64,000 nucleotides of DNA from Ochrobactrum vermis (GTDB lineage: Bacteria; Pseudomonadota; Alphaproteobacteria; Rhizobiales; Rhizobiaceae), in assembly GCF_002975205.1 (NCBI RefSeq), contig NZ_PCOC01000001.1, forward strand, positions 2,656,001 to 2,720,000. The letters are read 5' to 3'. Under the pieces are notes generated by a model, which did not search any database, was not told the origin of the DNA, and saw nothing but the letters and a program-made list of their open reading frames with translations. The position numbers were made by a program, and so were the translations under genes. Shown here one piece after another: positions 1 through 10,268 of the stretch. Every line of letters starts with the position of its first letter. Within the stretch, counting starts at the first letter, position 1.

Positions 1-162
1 GGTCAGGATCGCAACGCGCACGGTGCTGTCCGCCTCCACCCGGTCACAGGCGGCAGAGAGTTCCTGCAAAAGCTCGATATCGAAGGCATTGAGCTTTTCG
101 GGCCGCCTGATGGTCATGACCGCGATGTGATTTTCGGTTGTGATTTCTATCCGATCAGCCAT
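1..162 (-). CDS. Enoyl-CoA hydratase/isomerase family protein (N-terminal part, cut by window edge)
   Basis: Only the first 54 codons are in the window. The visible residues, starting MADRIEITTENHIAVMTIRR and continuing through PEKLNAFDIELL, match the N-terminal beta strands of the crotonase fold, including the R-P-x-x-x-N-A-F/L segment next to the CoA pocket. The family hydrates enoyl-CoA or catalyses related CoA-thioester reactions. The active-site region is outside the window, so the exact reaction cannot be assigned. Its ATG lies one base after the TGA of the upstream CoA-transferase gene, so the two are almost certainly co-translated. Confidence 0.85.
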   Translation of the reverse strand, partial: MADRIEITTENHIAVMTIRRPEKLNAFDIELLQELSAACDRVEADSTVRVAILT

Positions 163-163
163 C

Positions 164-1765
164 TCACGCCTCCAGCTTTCGCGCCGGTTTTTGCGGCAGC
201 GTGAGGCCAATCGGCTCCTCTCGGAACAGCGCCTGATCCATGGTCTTAAGCTTGTCCGAAACGATCAGCGGAAATTCGGATTGATCGAGAATATGCGTCT
301 GCAAATCCACACCCGGCGCAATCTCGGTGAGTACAATGCCTTGCGGCGTCAGCTTCATCACCGCGCGTTCGGTGACATAGGTAATGTCCTGCCCCTGCGC
401 GACGCTGCGGGGGCCCGAGAAGGTGACATGCTCGACCTCATTGACGAGCTTTTTCAGCTTGCCTTCCTTCTCGATCACCAGCTTGCCATCGGCGACCGAC
501 AATTTCGCACCCGCATTGAACATGCCGGAGAAGACAATCTTTCTGGCCCTTGCCGTGATATCGACAAAGCCGCCTGCCCCTGCAGTGACATGCGGACGGA
601 ATGACAGTTTCGACACATTGACCGAGCCGTCGCGTCCGATCTCAAGGAAGGACAAAAGCGAGGCGTCAAACCCCGCGCCCTGAAAATAGGTGAACTGATA
701 GGGCGATGGCATATAGGCGTCCGCATTCGCTGCGCAGCCAAAGGCAAAATCCAGCAGCGGCACGCCGCCGACAGCACCCTGCTCGATCACCCATGTCACG
801 GCACCGTGCAGGCCTTCTTCCAGCAAAATGCGCGGTACATTGGCGGAAATGCCGAAGCCGAGATTGACGGCGCTGCCCGCCTGCAATTCCTGCGAAACAC
901 GGCGCGCAATCGCCTTCTGGATATTGAACTCGGCCAGACGGAACGTGTCCAGCGGACGGAAAATCTCGCCCGAAATCGCCGGGTCGTAGAGCGTCTGCGT
1001 CGTCTGCTTCTGGTCGGGATCGACCACGATATAATCGACCAGAACACCCGGCACCCGCACATCATGCGGCTTCAGCGTGCCTTCCTTGGCGATGCGCTTC
1101 ACCTGCGCAATGACGATGCCGCCATTGTTGCGCGCGGCCAACGCCTGATCGAGACCGCCAAGATAAGCGCCCTCATGCTCATAGGTGAGATTGCCGCGTT
1201 CATCTGCCGTCGTTGCGCGTATGATCGCCACTTGCGGGATAATAGCCGGAAAATAGAGCCAGTCCTCGCCTTCGAAGCTGACATGTTTCACAACCGGTTC
1301 CAGCGCGGCCTTGTCATTCATCGCCGTGCCCTGACGCTTGGGATCGACAAATGTATCGAGCCCCACCTTGGTCAGCACGCCGGGGCGCTTGGCCGCCGCC
1401 TCGCGATGCATATCGAACAGAATGCCTGATGGGACATTATAGGCCGGGATCTCATTATTGGTGATCATCTGCCAGATCAGCGGCGGTTCGGCGCTGGACG
1501 GGCCGGACGGATAGGAACCGCCGATGATCTTTTTCAACAATCCCGGCTTGGCGATGTAATCCACCCCCTTGATGCCGCTCATATCGCCTGCCGCAATCGG
1601 ATGCAGCGTGGTGATATTTTTGGGATGGCCGGTTTCGTCAAACCGCTCGCCAATCGCTTTCAGCGTCAGGTCGGGGCAGCCGAGACCGCTCGATGAAGAG
1701 ACCGAAACGACAGCATTGTCGGGGATGAGTGCAGCCGCTTCCGCAGCCGAAATATGCTTGTTCAT
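164..1765 (-). CDS. Acyl-CoA:acetate/3-ketoacid CoA-transferase (YdiF/propionate CoA-transferase type)
   Basis: A 533-residue single-chain CoA-transferase with fused alpha and beta halves. It moves CoA between acyl-CoA donors and free carboxylic acids. Family length is about 520-540 residues. The N-terminal half has the GSYPSGPS and ADERGN segments. The C-terminal half has NLGFGISANVP and WVIEQGAVGG, in which Glu328 is the expected catalytic glutamate forming the glutamyl-CoA anhydride. It sits five bases downstream of the dehydrogenase gene and one base upstream of the enoyl-CoA hydratase, in the LacI-headed operon. This suggests activation of a carboxylic acid produced by the cluster. The substrate is unknown. 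Confidence 0.85.
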   Translation of the reverse strand: MNKHISAAEAAALIPDNAVVSVSSSSGLGCPDLTLKAIGERFDETGHPKNITTLHPIAAGDMSGIKGVDYIAKPGLLKKIIGGSYPSGPSSAEPPLIWQMITNNEIPAYNVPSGILFDMHREAAAKRPGVLTKVGLDTFVDPKRQGTAMNDKAALEPVVKHVSFEGEDWLYFPAIIPQVAIIRATTADERGNLTYEHEGAYLGGLDQALAARNNGGIVIAQVKRIAKEGTLKPHDVRVPGVLVDYIVVDPDQKQTTQTLYDPAISGEIFRPLDTFRLAEFNIQKAIARRVSQELQAGSAVNLGFGISANVPRILLEEGLHGAVTWVIEQGAVGGVPLLDFAFGCAANADAYMPSPYQFTYFQGAGFDASLLSFLEIGRDGSVNVSKLSFRPHVTAGAGGFVDITARARKIVFSGMFNAGAKLSVADGKLVIEKEGKLKKLVNEVEHVTFSGPRSVAQGQDITYVTERAVMKLTPQGIVLTEIAPGVDLQTHILDQSEFPLIVSDKLKTMDQALFREEPIGLTLPQKPARKLEA

Positions 1766-1770
1766 GGTGT

Positions 1771-3818
<2,048 letters not shown>

Positions 3819-3847
3819 GATCTGCTCCAATTTCCGCCACTGATTTA

Positions 3848-3863
3848 ATTGGAACGTTCCAAT
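3848..3863. promoter_or_regulatory. Putative LacI-type operator (own operon)
   Basis: ATTGGAACGTTCCAAT is a perfect 16-bp palindrome 30-45 bases upstream of the lacI-type start codon. The same GGAACGTTC core recurs at 4014-4029 on the other side of the intergenic region, which supports a shared regulator. Confidence 0.75.
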
Positions 3864-4013
3864 ACTGTCAAGAGAAGAGACTTAAACCGCTATTTGCCTT
3901 CACTTCGCCATAATTGAAAGCCGGTTTTGGTACAAGATTTTTGAGAAAATACGCATTTCGTACCTAAAAGTACTCAAATCACATTTTTGCCGTAATTTTT
4001 GCTCGAATTGCCA

Positions 4014-4029
4014 TTTGGAACGTTCTAAA
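4014..4029. promoter_or_regulatory. Putative LacI-type operator (DUF993 gene)
   Basis: TTTGGAACGTTCTAAA is a 16-bp dyad with one mismatched pair and keeps the core of the site at 3848-3863. It lies 38-53 bases before the DUF993 start codon, where a bound repressor would block transcription initiation. Confidence 0.72.
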
Positions 4030-4066
4030 ACAACAATCGAATATTCAAGCGGAGGAACGATAAGGC

Positions 4067-5236
4067 ATGAGTGACCATCAAGTGATCTTGCCGGATGGCA
4101 ATGGAAGCCTGAGTTCCTACGCATTGAGCGGGACGTCGACCTCACGTCCCGCAAGCCCACCGCAGTTCAATCGCATTGCCTATGCGGCTGCGCATGTTGT
4201 CTCGAATCCGCTGAAAGATACCCGTCCATGGAACGAACCCGCGATAGACTGGGACGCAACCATGGCCTTCCGCCATCATCTCTGGAGCCTCGGTTTCAAG
4301 ATCGCTGAAGCAATGGACACGTCACAGCGCGGCATGGGGCTGAACTGGGCGGGGGCGCAGGAATTGATCCGCCGCGCGCTGGCAGAAAGCAAGACCGTAG
4401 CGGGCGCCGATCTCGCCAGCGGCGCAGGCACCGATCATCTCGATCCGGCGGAAGCAAAAAGTCTTGATGACGTCATCAGGGCTTATGAGACACAGGCTGG
4501 TTTCATCGAGAAACACGGCGGGCGTTTCATCCTGATGGCAAGCCGTGCGCTTGCCCGCATTGCCCAGTCCCCGGACGATTATGCCAAGGTTTATGGGCAC
4601 ATTCTCTCCAATGCCCGCGAGAAAGTCGTACTGCACTGGTTGGGCGACATGTTCGATCCGCAGCTTAAGGGCTATTGGGGTTCTTCGCGTTTCGAGGATG
4701 CGCTGGATACGGTCATCGGCATCATCGAGGCCAACCGCGACAAGGTAGAGGGCATCAAGATTTCGTTGCTCGAAGAGCGCTACGAACTTGCGCTGCGCGA
4801 CCGGTTGCCGGAGGGCGTACTCTGTTTCACAGGCGATGATTTCAACTATGCGCCGCTGATCGAGGGCGACGGCAACAAGCACAGCCATGCGCTGCTCGGC
4901 ATTTTCGATGCGGTCGCCCCGCAGGCTTCCAGCGCGCTGGTGTCTCTGGCGGCTGGTGACAATGCGCGCTTCCGCGCGATCATCGAACCAACTGTACCGC
5001 TATCGCGCAAAATCTTTGAAGCACCGACGCAATATTACAAGGCAGGCATCGTGTTCCTCGCCTGGCTCAATGGTCACCAGAGCCATTTCACCATGCCGGC
5101 TAGAATGCAGTCGGCGCGTGGCATTTTGCATTACGCCGACATATTCCGTCTCGCCGATCAGGCCAATGTGCTCGACCGGCCAGACCTTGCCATCAGCCGC
5201 ATGAAACAGCTTTTGGCCGTTCATGGCATATCGTGA
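4067..5236 (+). CDS. DUF993 family protein, dihydrodipicolinate-synthase-like TIM barrel
   Basis: 389 residues, resembling the DUF993 family found in Rhizobiales and actinobacteria and often labelled dihydrodipicolinate synthase-like. Visible landmarks are FILMASRALARIA (strand 2 region), VVLHWLGDMFDPQLKGYWG and GIKISLLE, with the lysine expected in a Schiff-base aldolase position. GGAGGA lies about 10 bases before the ATG. It is transcribed divergently from the LacI-led operon and has its own matching operator. An aldolase or lyase role in the same catabolic route is an inference; no substrate is known. Confidence 0.8.
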   Translation: MSDHQVILPDGNGSLSSYALSGTSTSRPASPPQFNRIAYAAAHVVSNPLKDTRPWNEPAIDWDATMAFRHHLWSLGFKIAEAMDTSQRGMGLNWAGAQELIRRALAESKTVAGADLASGAGTDHLDPAEAKSLDDVIRAYETQAGFIEKHGGRFILMASRALARIAQSPDDYAKVYGHILSNAREKVVLHWLGDMFDPQLKGYWGSSRFEDALDTVIGIIEANRDKVEGIKISLLEERYELALRDRLPEGVLCFTGDDFNYAPLIEGDGNKHSHALLGIFDAVAPQASSALVSLAAGDNARFRAIIEPTVPLSRKIFEAPTQYYKAGIVFLAWLNGHQSHFTMPARMQSARGILHYADIFRLADQANVLDRPDLAISRMKQLLAVHGIS

Positions 5237-5259
5237 AAGCAGGCGGCTCTGTGTTCGGC

Positions 5260-5304
5260 GCATGTCTTGATCCCGAAACCGGTTCCCACTTTCGGGAGAC
5301 ATGC
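5260..5304. repeat. Palindromic intergenic repeat, copy 1
   Basis: A 45-bp imperfect palindrome with GCATGTCT / AGACATGC ends around a central AACCGGTTCC core. It follows the DUF993 stop codon. Related copies are at 7668, 45662, 53206, 54246, 55829 and 58689, with a partial copy at 50201. It could act as a transcript-end hairpin between this gene and the convergent monooxygenase gene. Confidence 0.85.
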
Positions 5305-5326
5305 TTTCACCGCCTGCTCTTCCAAA

Positions 5327-6349
5327 TCACCGCCAGCCAAGGCCCGGCGCAACATGCTTGAGGATCGACTCGATCACATGCGCGTTGTACTCGACGCCAA
5401 GCTGGTTCGGCACGGTGAGAAGCAGCGTATCGGCTTCGGCAACCGCCTCGTCCTTGGCAAGCTCCTTGATGAGCTGATCAGGCTCTGCCGCATAGGACCG
5501 GCCAAAGACAGCCCGCAGATCTTCCTCGATATAGCCGATAGAATCCTGCTCCTTGCCGCCATTGCCGAAATAGGCCCGGTCGCGATCATCGACCAGCGCG
5601 AAGATGCTGCGGCTCACCGAAACACGCGGTTCGCGCGTATGTCCGGCCTCCTTCCAGGCTTCACGATAGGCGCGAATCTGCTTGGCCTGCTGAATATGCA
5701 GCGGCTCGCCTGACTCGTCCTTCTTCAAGGTTGAGCTTTGCAGATTCATGCCAAGCTTTCCGGCCCAGATCGCCGTGGCATCCGATGCAGCGCCCCACCA
5801 GATGCGATCCCGAAGTCCTTCCGAATGCGGCTCGATGCGCAGCAGACCGGGAGGGTTCGGAAACATCGGACGCGGGTTTGGCTGGGCAAAGCCCCGTCCC
5901 TTCAGCGCTTCAAAGAACACCTCGCCATGCTGGCGGCCCATATCGGCATCGGTCTTGCCCTCTTCCGGCTCGTAGCCGAAATAGCGCCAGCCATCGATCA
6001 CCTGTTCGGGTGAGCCACGGCTGATGCCGAGCTGCAGACGGCCCTTGGAGATCAAATCTGCAGCGCTGGCATCTTCGACCATATAGAGCGGATTTTCATA
6101 GCGCATGTCGATGACGGCGGTGCCGATCTCGATCTTGCTCGTTTTGGCGCCAACTGCCGCCAGAAGTGGAAAGGGTGAAGCGAGCTGGCGCGCAAAATGG
6201 TGCACGCGGAAATAGGCGCCATCGGCCCCCAGTTCCTCGGCGGCAACAGCCAGATCGATTGATTGGTGAAGTGCATCGCCAGCCGAGCGGGTTCCCGATT
6301 GCGGCGACGGCGACCAGTGGCCGAAAGAAAGAAAGCCGATTTTCTTCAT
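5327..6349 (-). CDS. LLM-class flavin-dependent oxidoreductase (luciferase-like monooxygenase)
   Basis: 340 residues from the ATG at 6349, chosen because it begins the family strand MKKIGFLSFGHW and has AGGGAA upstream; a longer in-frame extension lacks conservation. Landmarks are the DGAYFRVHHF segment, KIEIGTAVIDMRYENP and RLQLGISRGSPEQ, consistent with an F420/FMN-type TIM barrel using FMN. The family adds oxygen to, or oxidises, aldehydes, alkanesulfonates and other small molecules; the substrate here is unknown. It is monocistronic and divergent from the ABC-importer binding-protein gene. Confidence 0.85.
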   Translation of the reverse strand: MKKIGFLSFGHWSPSPQSGTRSAGDALHQSIDLAVAAEELGADGAYFRVHHFARQLASPFPLLAAVGAKTSKIEIGTAVIDMRYENPLYMVEDASAADLISKGRLQLGISRGSPEQVIDGWRYFGYEPEEGKTDADMGRQHGEVFFEALKGRGFAQPNPRPMFPNPPGLLRIEPHSEGLRDRIWWGAASDATAIWAGKLGMNLQSSTLKKDESGEPLHIQQAKQIRAYREAWKEAGHTREPRVSVSRSIFALVDDRDRAYFGNGGKEQDSIGYIEEDLRAVFGRSYAAEPDQLIKELAKDEAVAEADTLLLTVPNQLGVEYNAHVIESILKHVAPGLGWR

Positions 6350-6651
6350 GATGATGTTCCCTGATTGCGGGCAAACGATAAGTGTCATCGCCAAATATGG
6401 CAGCGCGCCGCCAGATTGAAAGGGCGCTGAACACAGTGTTCAGCATTTGAAACCGGCGTCTGAATCCAGGTCGCTTCATGTTGCGGGACATGGGCGCCCT
6501 ATTCTGACAGGTTGCCCGACACGTTGCCGACACGTTGACAGTCTATCCGGACCCGATTAAGCCTCAAATCTGGCGGATAAACCTTCAATCTGAGGTTATT
6601 GGAGAAAAGGTGTTTGCCGATAAGCAACGCACCAAAACAGGGGAGATTTTC
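6350..6651. promoter_or_regulatory. Divergent intergenic region with a direct repeat
   Basis: This 302-bp gap between the monooxygenase gene and the ABC binding-protein gene must hold both promoters. At about 6511-6540 two or three tandem GTTGCC(C)GACAC-like units occur, which could be a direct-repeat regulator site. No small gene is supported. Confidence 0.4.
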
Positions 6652-7605
6652 ATGCGTTCTACGCTTCTGGCCTTGCTGGCCGCAACGGCCATTGCCACCT
6701 CGGCACAGGCAAAAGACGTAACAGTTGCCGTAACCGCCATTGTTGAGCATCCGGCCCTCGACGCCGCACGCGACGGCGTGAAGGATGCGCTGGCCGAAGC
6801 TGGTTACAAGGAAGGCGAAAATCTCAAATTCGTCTATCAGTCCGCGCAGGGCAACCCGGCAACCGCAGCACAGATCGCCCGCCAGTTCGTCGGCGACGGC
6901 CCGGATGTGATCGTTCCGATCTCCACGCCGTCGGCGCAGGCCGTCGTTTCGGCAACCCGTGATATTCCGATTGTCTTCACGGCTGTTTCCGATCCGGTCG
7001 GTGCGCAGCTCGTCAAGGACATGGCAAAGCCGGGCGGCAACGTCACCGGTCTTTCCGACATGTCGCCGGTGGTGGAGCATATCAAGCTCATCAAGGAAGT
7101 GATGCCGAACATCAAGAAGCTCGGCTATCTCTACAATTCCGGTGAAACCAACTCGGTCTCGCTGCTGGCAGCGCTGAAGGAAGCAGCTTCCGCCGAAGGC
7201 ATCGAAATCGTTGAATCGGCTGCCACCAAGTCGGCAGAAGTTCAGGGCGCTGCCCGTGCCCTCGTCGGCCGTGCGGATGCCATGTATGTCCCGACCGACA
7301 ACACCATCGTTTCGGCTCTTGAAAGCGCCGTCGGTGTCGCCGAGGAAAGCAAGCTGCCCCTCTTCACCGCCGATACGGATTCCGTGAAGCGTGGCGCACT
7401 GGCAGCACTTGGCTTCAACTATTACGATGTCGGCAAGCAGACGGGTGCCGTCGTGGTCAAGATCCTCAAGGGTGAAAAGCCGGGCGATATTCCGGTCGAC
7501 ATTGCCAAGGGCACCGATCTCGTCATCAATCTTTCTGCTGCAAAGAAGATGGGCGTCGAGTTCCCGCAGGCCGTTATCGACCGCGCTACCAGCAAGATCG
7601 ACTGA
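6652..7605 (+). CDS. ABC transporter substrate-binding protein (TrpX-like, ABC_sub_bind family)
   Basis: 317 residues from the ATG at 6652, which has GGGGAG upstream and begins a classic signal peptide (MRSTLLALLAATAIATSAQA, cleaved before KDVT). The mature protein shows the family pattern: GVKDALAEAGYKEG, FVGDGPDVIVPISTPSAQA, IVFTAVSDPVGA, and YVPTDNTIVSA in the binding cleft. Relatives bind aromatic amino acids or other small ligands in the periplasm. The cognate permease and ATPase genes follow, but only after a terminator and a 464-bp gap, so binding protein may be made in excess. The ligand is not determined. Confidence 0.87.
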   Translation: MRSTLLALLAATAIATSAQAKDVTVAVTAIVEHPALDAARDGVKDALAEAGYKEGENLKFVYQSAQGNPATAAQIARQFVGDGPDVIVPISTPSAQAVVSATRDIPIVFTAVSDPVGAQLVKDMAKPGGNVTGLSDMSPVVEHIKLIKEVMPNIKKLGYLYNSGETNSVSLLAALKEAASAEGIEIVESAATKSAEVQGAARALVGRADAMYVPTDNTIVSALESAVGVAEESKLPLFTADTDSVKRGALAALGFNYYDVGKQTGAVVVKILKGEKPGDIPVDIAKGTDLVINLSAAKKMGVEFPQAVIDRATSKID

Positions 7606-7629
7606 TCGAGCTTGAAAGCAGAACAGGAA

Positions 7630-7661
7630 AAGGCGGAGCCTCAAAAGGGCTTCGCCTTTTT
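7630..7661 (+). terminator. Rho-independent terminator after the binding-protein gene
   Basis: An 11-bp stem AAGGCGGAGCC / GGCTTCGCCTT with one G-U pair and a 7-base loop is followed by a short T run, 25 bases after the stop codon. It would cut most transcripts before the permease gene. Confidence 0.8.
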
Positions 7662-7667
7662 GCTAGA

Positions 7668-7710
7668 GCGCATCCCGAAAAGCGGGAACCGGTTTTCGGG
7701 CAAGATGCGC
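7668..7710. repeat. Palindromic intergenic repeat, copy 2
   Basis: GCGCATC / GATGCGC ends enclose CCCGAAAAGCGGGAACCGG and a TTTTCGGG arm, matching the AACCGG core of the other copies. It lies directly after the terminator in the gap between the binding-protein and permease genes. Confidence 0.85.
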
Positions 7711-7837
7711 GTTAAAAACAAACAGAGTATTTCCGACGACTGAAACCAGGCGGAAAACGCTCGATGTTGCAATTGCCCCACAAAGTGCCGCATTTCGGGG
7801 CTCGCCCGGCGATATTGCTTGCACACTGGAACTTGTG

Positions 7838-7893
7838 GGTTGTATCCCGCGTGGGATATAAAGCCGCAAAAATGCGGTTTCGCATAAACAACC
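7838..7893 (+). promoter_or_regulatory. Candidate structured element or operator upstream of the ABC permease
   Basis: Three nested pairings can be drawn: an outer stem GGTTGT/ACAACC (7838-7843 with 7888-7893), an inner hairpin ATCCC-gcgt-GGGAT (about 7844-7857) and a second hairpin CCGCA-aaaa-TGCGG (7864-7877). Together they form a three-way-junction-like fold about 177 bases before the permease start. The TATCCC/GGGATA dyad could equally be a DNA operator near a promoter. This is a manual fold, not a match to a known riboswitch. The rest of the 7606-8069 gap holds no supported gene. Confidence 0.35.
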
Positions 7894-8069
7894 GGGGAAT
7901 GATCTGGCGCAGCCGATGGTTGCCAGACGAACTCAAATCAAAACCGGTCGTGACTGAAGCTGGCCGAGCGGAATGCCGGGATATCCGGTTTTCGCAACGC
8001 TGACGATGGATGCCGCTTCGACGCGGACCTCTTTCGTTTTGGTCGCGGCGAGAAACAAGGAATGACATT

Positions 8070-8954
8070 GTGAGTCAGATCGCCTTCTGGGGTGCGGTCG
8101 AATTGGGCCTCGTCTTCTCTTTTGTCGCCATCGGCGTCTATCTGGCTTTCCGCGTGCTCGATTTCCCCGATCTGACCGTGGACGGCTCGTTTCCGCTGGG
8201 CGCCGCCGTAACCGGCGTGTTGATTATTGCGGGCGTGAATGCCTGGCTGGCGGCGGTGATCGCCATGATTGCCGGCGCAGCCGCCGGGCTTGTGACCGCG
8301 ACGCTGAACGTGCGTTTCAAGATTCTCAATCTGCTCGCCTCCATTCTCACCATGATCGCGCTGTTCTCCGTCAATCTGCGCGTCATGGGACGTCCCAACA
8401 TCGCACTCATCAATCAGGACACCATGCTGTCGCCGTTCTTCGGCCATGGCATCCCTGAATATTACGTGCGTCCGCTGTTCCTGTTCGTGCTGGTTGCCAT
8501 TGCGGTCTTCATCGTCTGGCGCTTTCTGGAAAGCGACATGGGTCTTGCCATGCGTGCAACCGGTGCCAATCCAAGAATGGCGCGCGCGCAAGGCGTTCGC
8601 ACCGACAGGCAGATTTATCTCGGCATGGCGCTTTCGAACGCACTGGTAGCGCTTGGTGGCTCGCTTTTCGCCCAGACAAACGGCTTTGCAGATGTGACTT
8701 CCGGCGTCGGCACCATCGTGGTCGGTCTTGCTGCGGTCATCATCGGTGAAACGCTGCTGCGCTCGCGACTTATCCTCGTCATTCTCATTGGCTGCGTGGC
8801 CGGTTCGATCATCTATCGTATTGCCATCCAGCTTGCGCTTTCCAATGGCGATATCGTCGGGCTTCAGGCTTCCGACCTCAACATAGCCACGGCGCTTCTC
8901 GTCACCTTCGCCCTGATATTGCCGCGCCTGCGTCGCGGGGGAGCATCGTCATGA
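8070..8954 (+). CDS. ABC transporter permease (TrpY-like, branched-chain-type membrane subunit)
   Basis: 294 residues from a GTG at 8070 preceded by AAGGAA; the longer in-frame extension runs into non-coding sequence. It is strongly hydrophobic with about eight membrane segments. The family signature FPDLTVDGSFPLGAAV is near the N-terminus, and MRATGANPRMARAQGV forms the cytoplasmic EAA-like loop that contacts the ATPase. It forms the inner-membrane channel for the binding protein encoded at 6652. Its stop overlaps the start of the ATPase gene by four bases (ATGA). Confidence 0.88.
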   Translation: MSQIAFWGAVELGLVFSFVAIGVYLAFRVLDFPDLTVDGSFPLGAAVTGVLIIAGVNAWLAAVIAMIAGAAAGLVTATLNVRFKILNLLASILTMIALFSVNLRVMGRPNIALINQDTMLSPFFGHGIPEYYVRPLFLFVLVAIAVFIVWRFLESDMGLAMRATGANPRMARAQGVRTDRQIYLGMALSNALVALGGSLFAQTNGFADVTSGVGTIVVGLAAVIIGETLLRSRLILVILIGCVAGSIIYRIAIQLALSNGDIVGLQASDLNIATALLVTFALILPRLRRGGASS

Positions 8955-9745
8955 TCGAAGTATCCAACCTCGAGGTCGTCTTCGGTCGCGGCACTCCGCT
9001 GGAAAAGCAGGTGCTGAACAAGATCAACCTGACGATGGAGCAAGGCTCTTTCGTGACAGTGATCGGGTCCAATGGCGCCGGCAAATCGACCATGCTGGGC
9101 GTTCTGGCAGGCGACGTTATCCCGACGGCTGGCAAGGTCGTCATCAGCGGGCAGGATGTGACGCGCAAATCGACGGCCGAACGCGCCGGCCTTGTCGCCC
9201 GCGTATTTCAGGATCCACTTGCCGGCAGTTGCGGTACGCTGACAATCGAGGAAAACCTTGCCCTCGCCGCTTCACGCGGCAAGAGACGCGGTCTTACCCA
9301 TGCGCTCAATTCAGGCCGTCGGGCATGGTTTCGCGAGCGGGTGGCAAGCCTTAATCTGGGGCTGGAAAACCGCATGCAGGACCGCATGGAACTGCTTTCA
9401 GGCGGTCAGCGCCAGGCACTGTCGCTCATCATGGCGACGCTTGCCGGTTCGGAAGTTCTGCTGCTCGACGAACATACGGCAGCGCTTGATCCCGGCATGG
9501 CGGAGTTCGTTATGGAACTGACCCGCACATTGATTGCCGAGAACAAGCTGACGGCGCTCATGGTCACGCATTCCATGCGTCAGGCGCTCGATTATGGCGA
9601 TCGTACAATCATGCTGCATGGCGGCAAGATCCTGCTCGACGTCACCGGCGACAAGCGCAAGACGCTCGGCGTTGAAGACCTCATCGAAATGTTCCGCAAG
9701 GTGCGCGGACAGACCCTCGATGACGATGCACTACTGATCGAATAG
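8951..9745 (+). CDS. ABC transporter ATP-binding protein (TrpZ-like)
   Basis: 264 residues with Walker A GSNGAGKST (about 38-46), the ABC signature LSGGQRQ, Walker B VLLLDEHTAALDP and the switch histidine in MVTHSM. It powers the TrpXYZ-like importer. The ATGA overlap with the permease gene shows coupling. Confidence 0.92.
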   Translation: MIEVSNLEVVFGRGTPLEKQVLNKINLTMEQGSFVTVIGSNGAGKSTMLGVLAGDVIPTAGKVVISGQDVTRKSTAERAGLVARVFQDPLAGSCGTLTIEENLALAASRGKRRGLTHALNSGRRAWFRERVASLNLGLENRMQDRMELLSGGQRQALSLIMATLAGSEVLLLDEHTAALDPGMAEFVMELTRTLIAENKLTALMVTHSMRQALDYGDRTIMLHGGKILLDVTGDKRKTLGVEDLIEMFRKVRGQTLDDDALLIE

Positions 9746-9808
9746 GGGTGCTTTCCAACGCTCATCCTGTAAACTGATGGCGGCTCCAAGTCGAAGAAGG
9801 AAACGCCA

Positions 9809-10147
9809 GTGCCCCGATTTCTTGCTGTTTACACGATGAAGCCCGAAGACCTCGCATCGTTTCGAAGCCTGCCCAAAGCCAAGCAGGATGCCGTCGACAC
9901 TGTGGGCGTATCACAGTGGGCGGCATGGGAGGAACGCAATGCATCAGTCATCATCGACCGAGGCGGCATGGTAGGCAAGACGACGCGTGTGACAAAGGAC
10001 GGTGTGGCCGAAGCCGCCAATCCGTTCTGCGGCTATCTGGTCGTCGAAGCGGAAACAGCCGATGCCGCCGCACAGCTTTTTCGAGACCATCCGCACCTCA
10101 CAGTGTTTCCCGGTGACGGCGTTGATATCATGCCGTTTCTGACTTGA
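9809..10147 (+). CDS. Small YCII-like protein of unknown function
   Basis: 112 residues from a GTG preceded by AAGAAGG. The N-terminus MPRFLAVYTM and the C-terminal pattern CGYLVVEAETADAAAQLFRDHPHL resemble ferredoxin-like YCII/DGPF proteins. No catalytic role can be assigned. It lies 63 bases after the ABC ATPase gene and may share its transcript. Confidence 0.7.
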   Translation: MPRFLAVYTMKPEDLASFRSLPKAKQDAVDTVGVSQWAAWEERNASVIIDRGGMVGKTTRVTKDGVAEAANPFCGYLVVEAETADAAAQLFRDHPHLTVFPGDGVDIMPFLT

Positions 10148-10161
10148 GCCCCGCTTGGCGA

Positions 10162-10183
10162 AAGCTGGTGGTTTTGCCAGCTT
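10162..10183. terminator. Weak bidirectional terminator candidate
   Basis: AAGCTGG / CCAGCTT forms a 7-bp stem with an 8-base loop between two convergent genes. No clear T run follows, so efficiency is doubtful. Confidence 0.35.
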
Positions 10184-10268
10184 AGTTTGGCTGTGGCGAA
10201 TGGCTGCGACGGGCTTCTTTTCAGTCGTTCAGTCAGCCTTTGAGTTCAACACGATGGACAGGCCGCAA

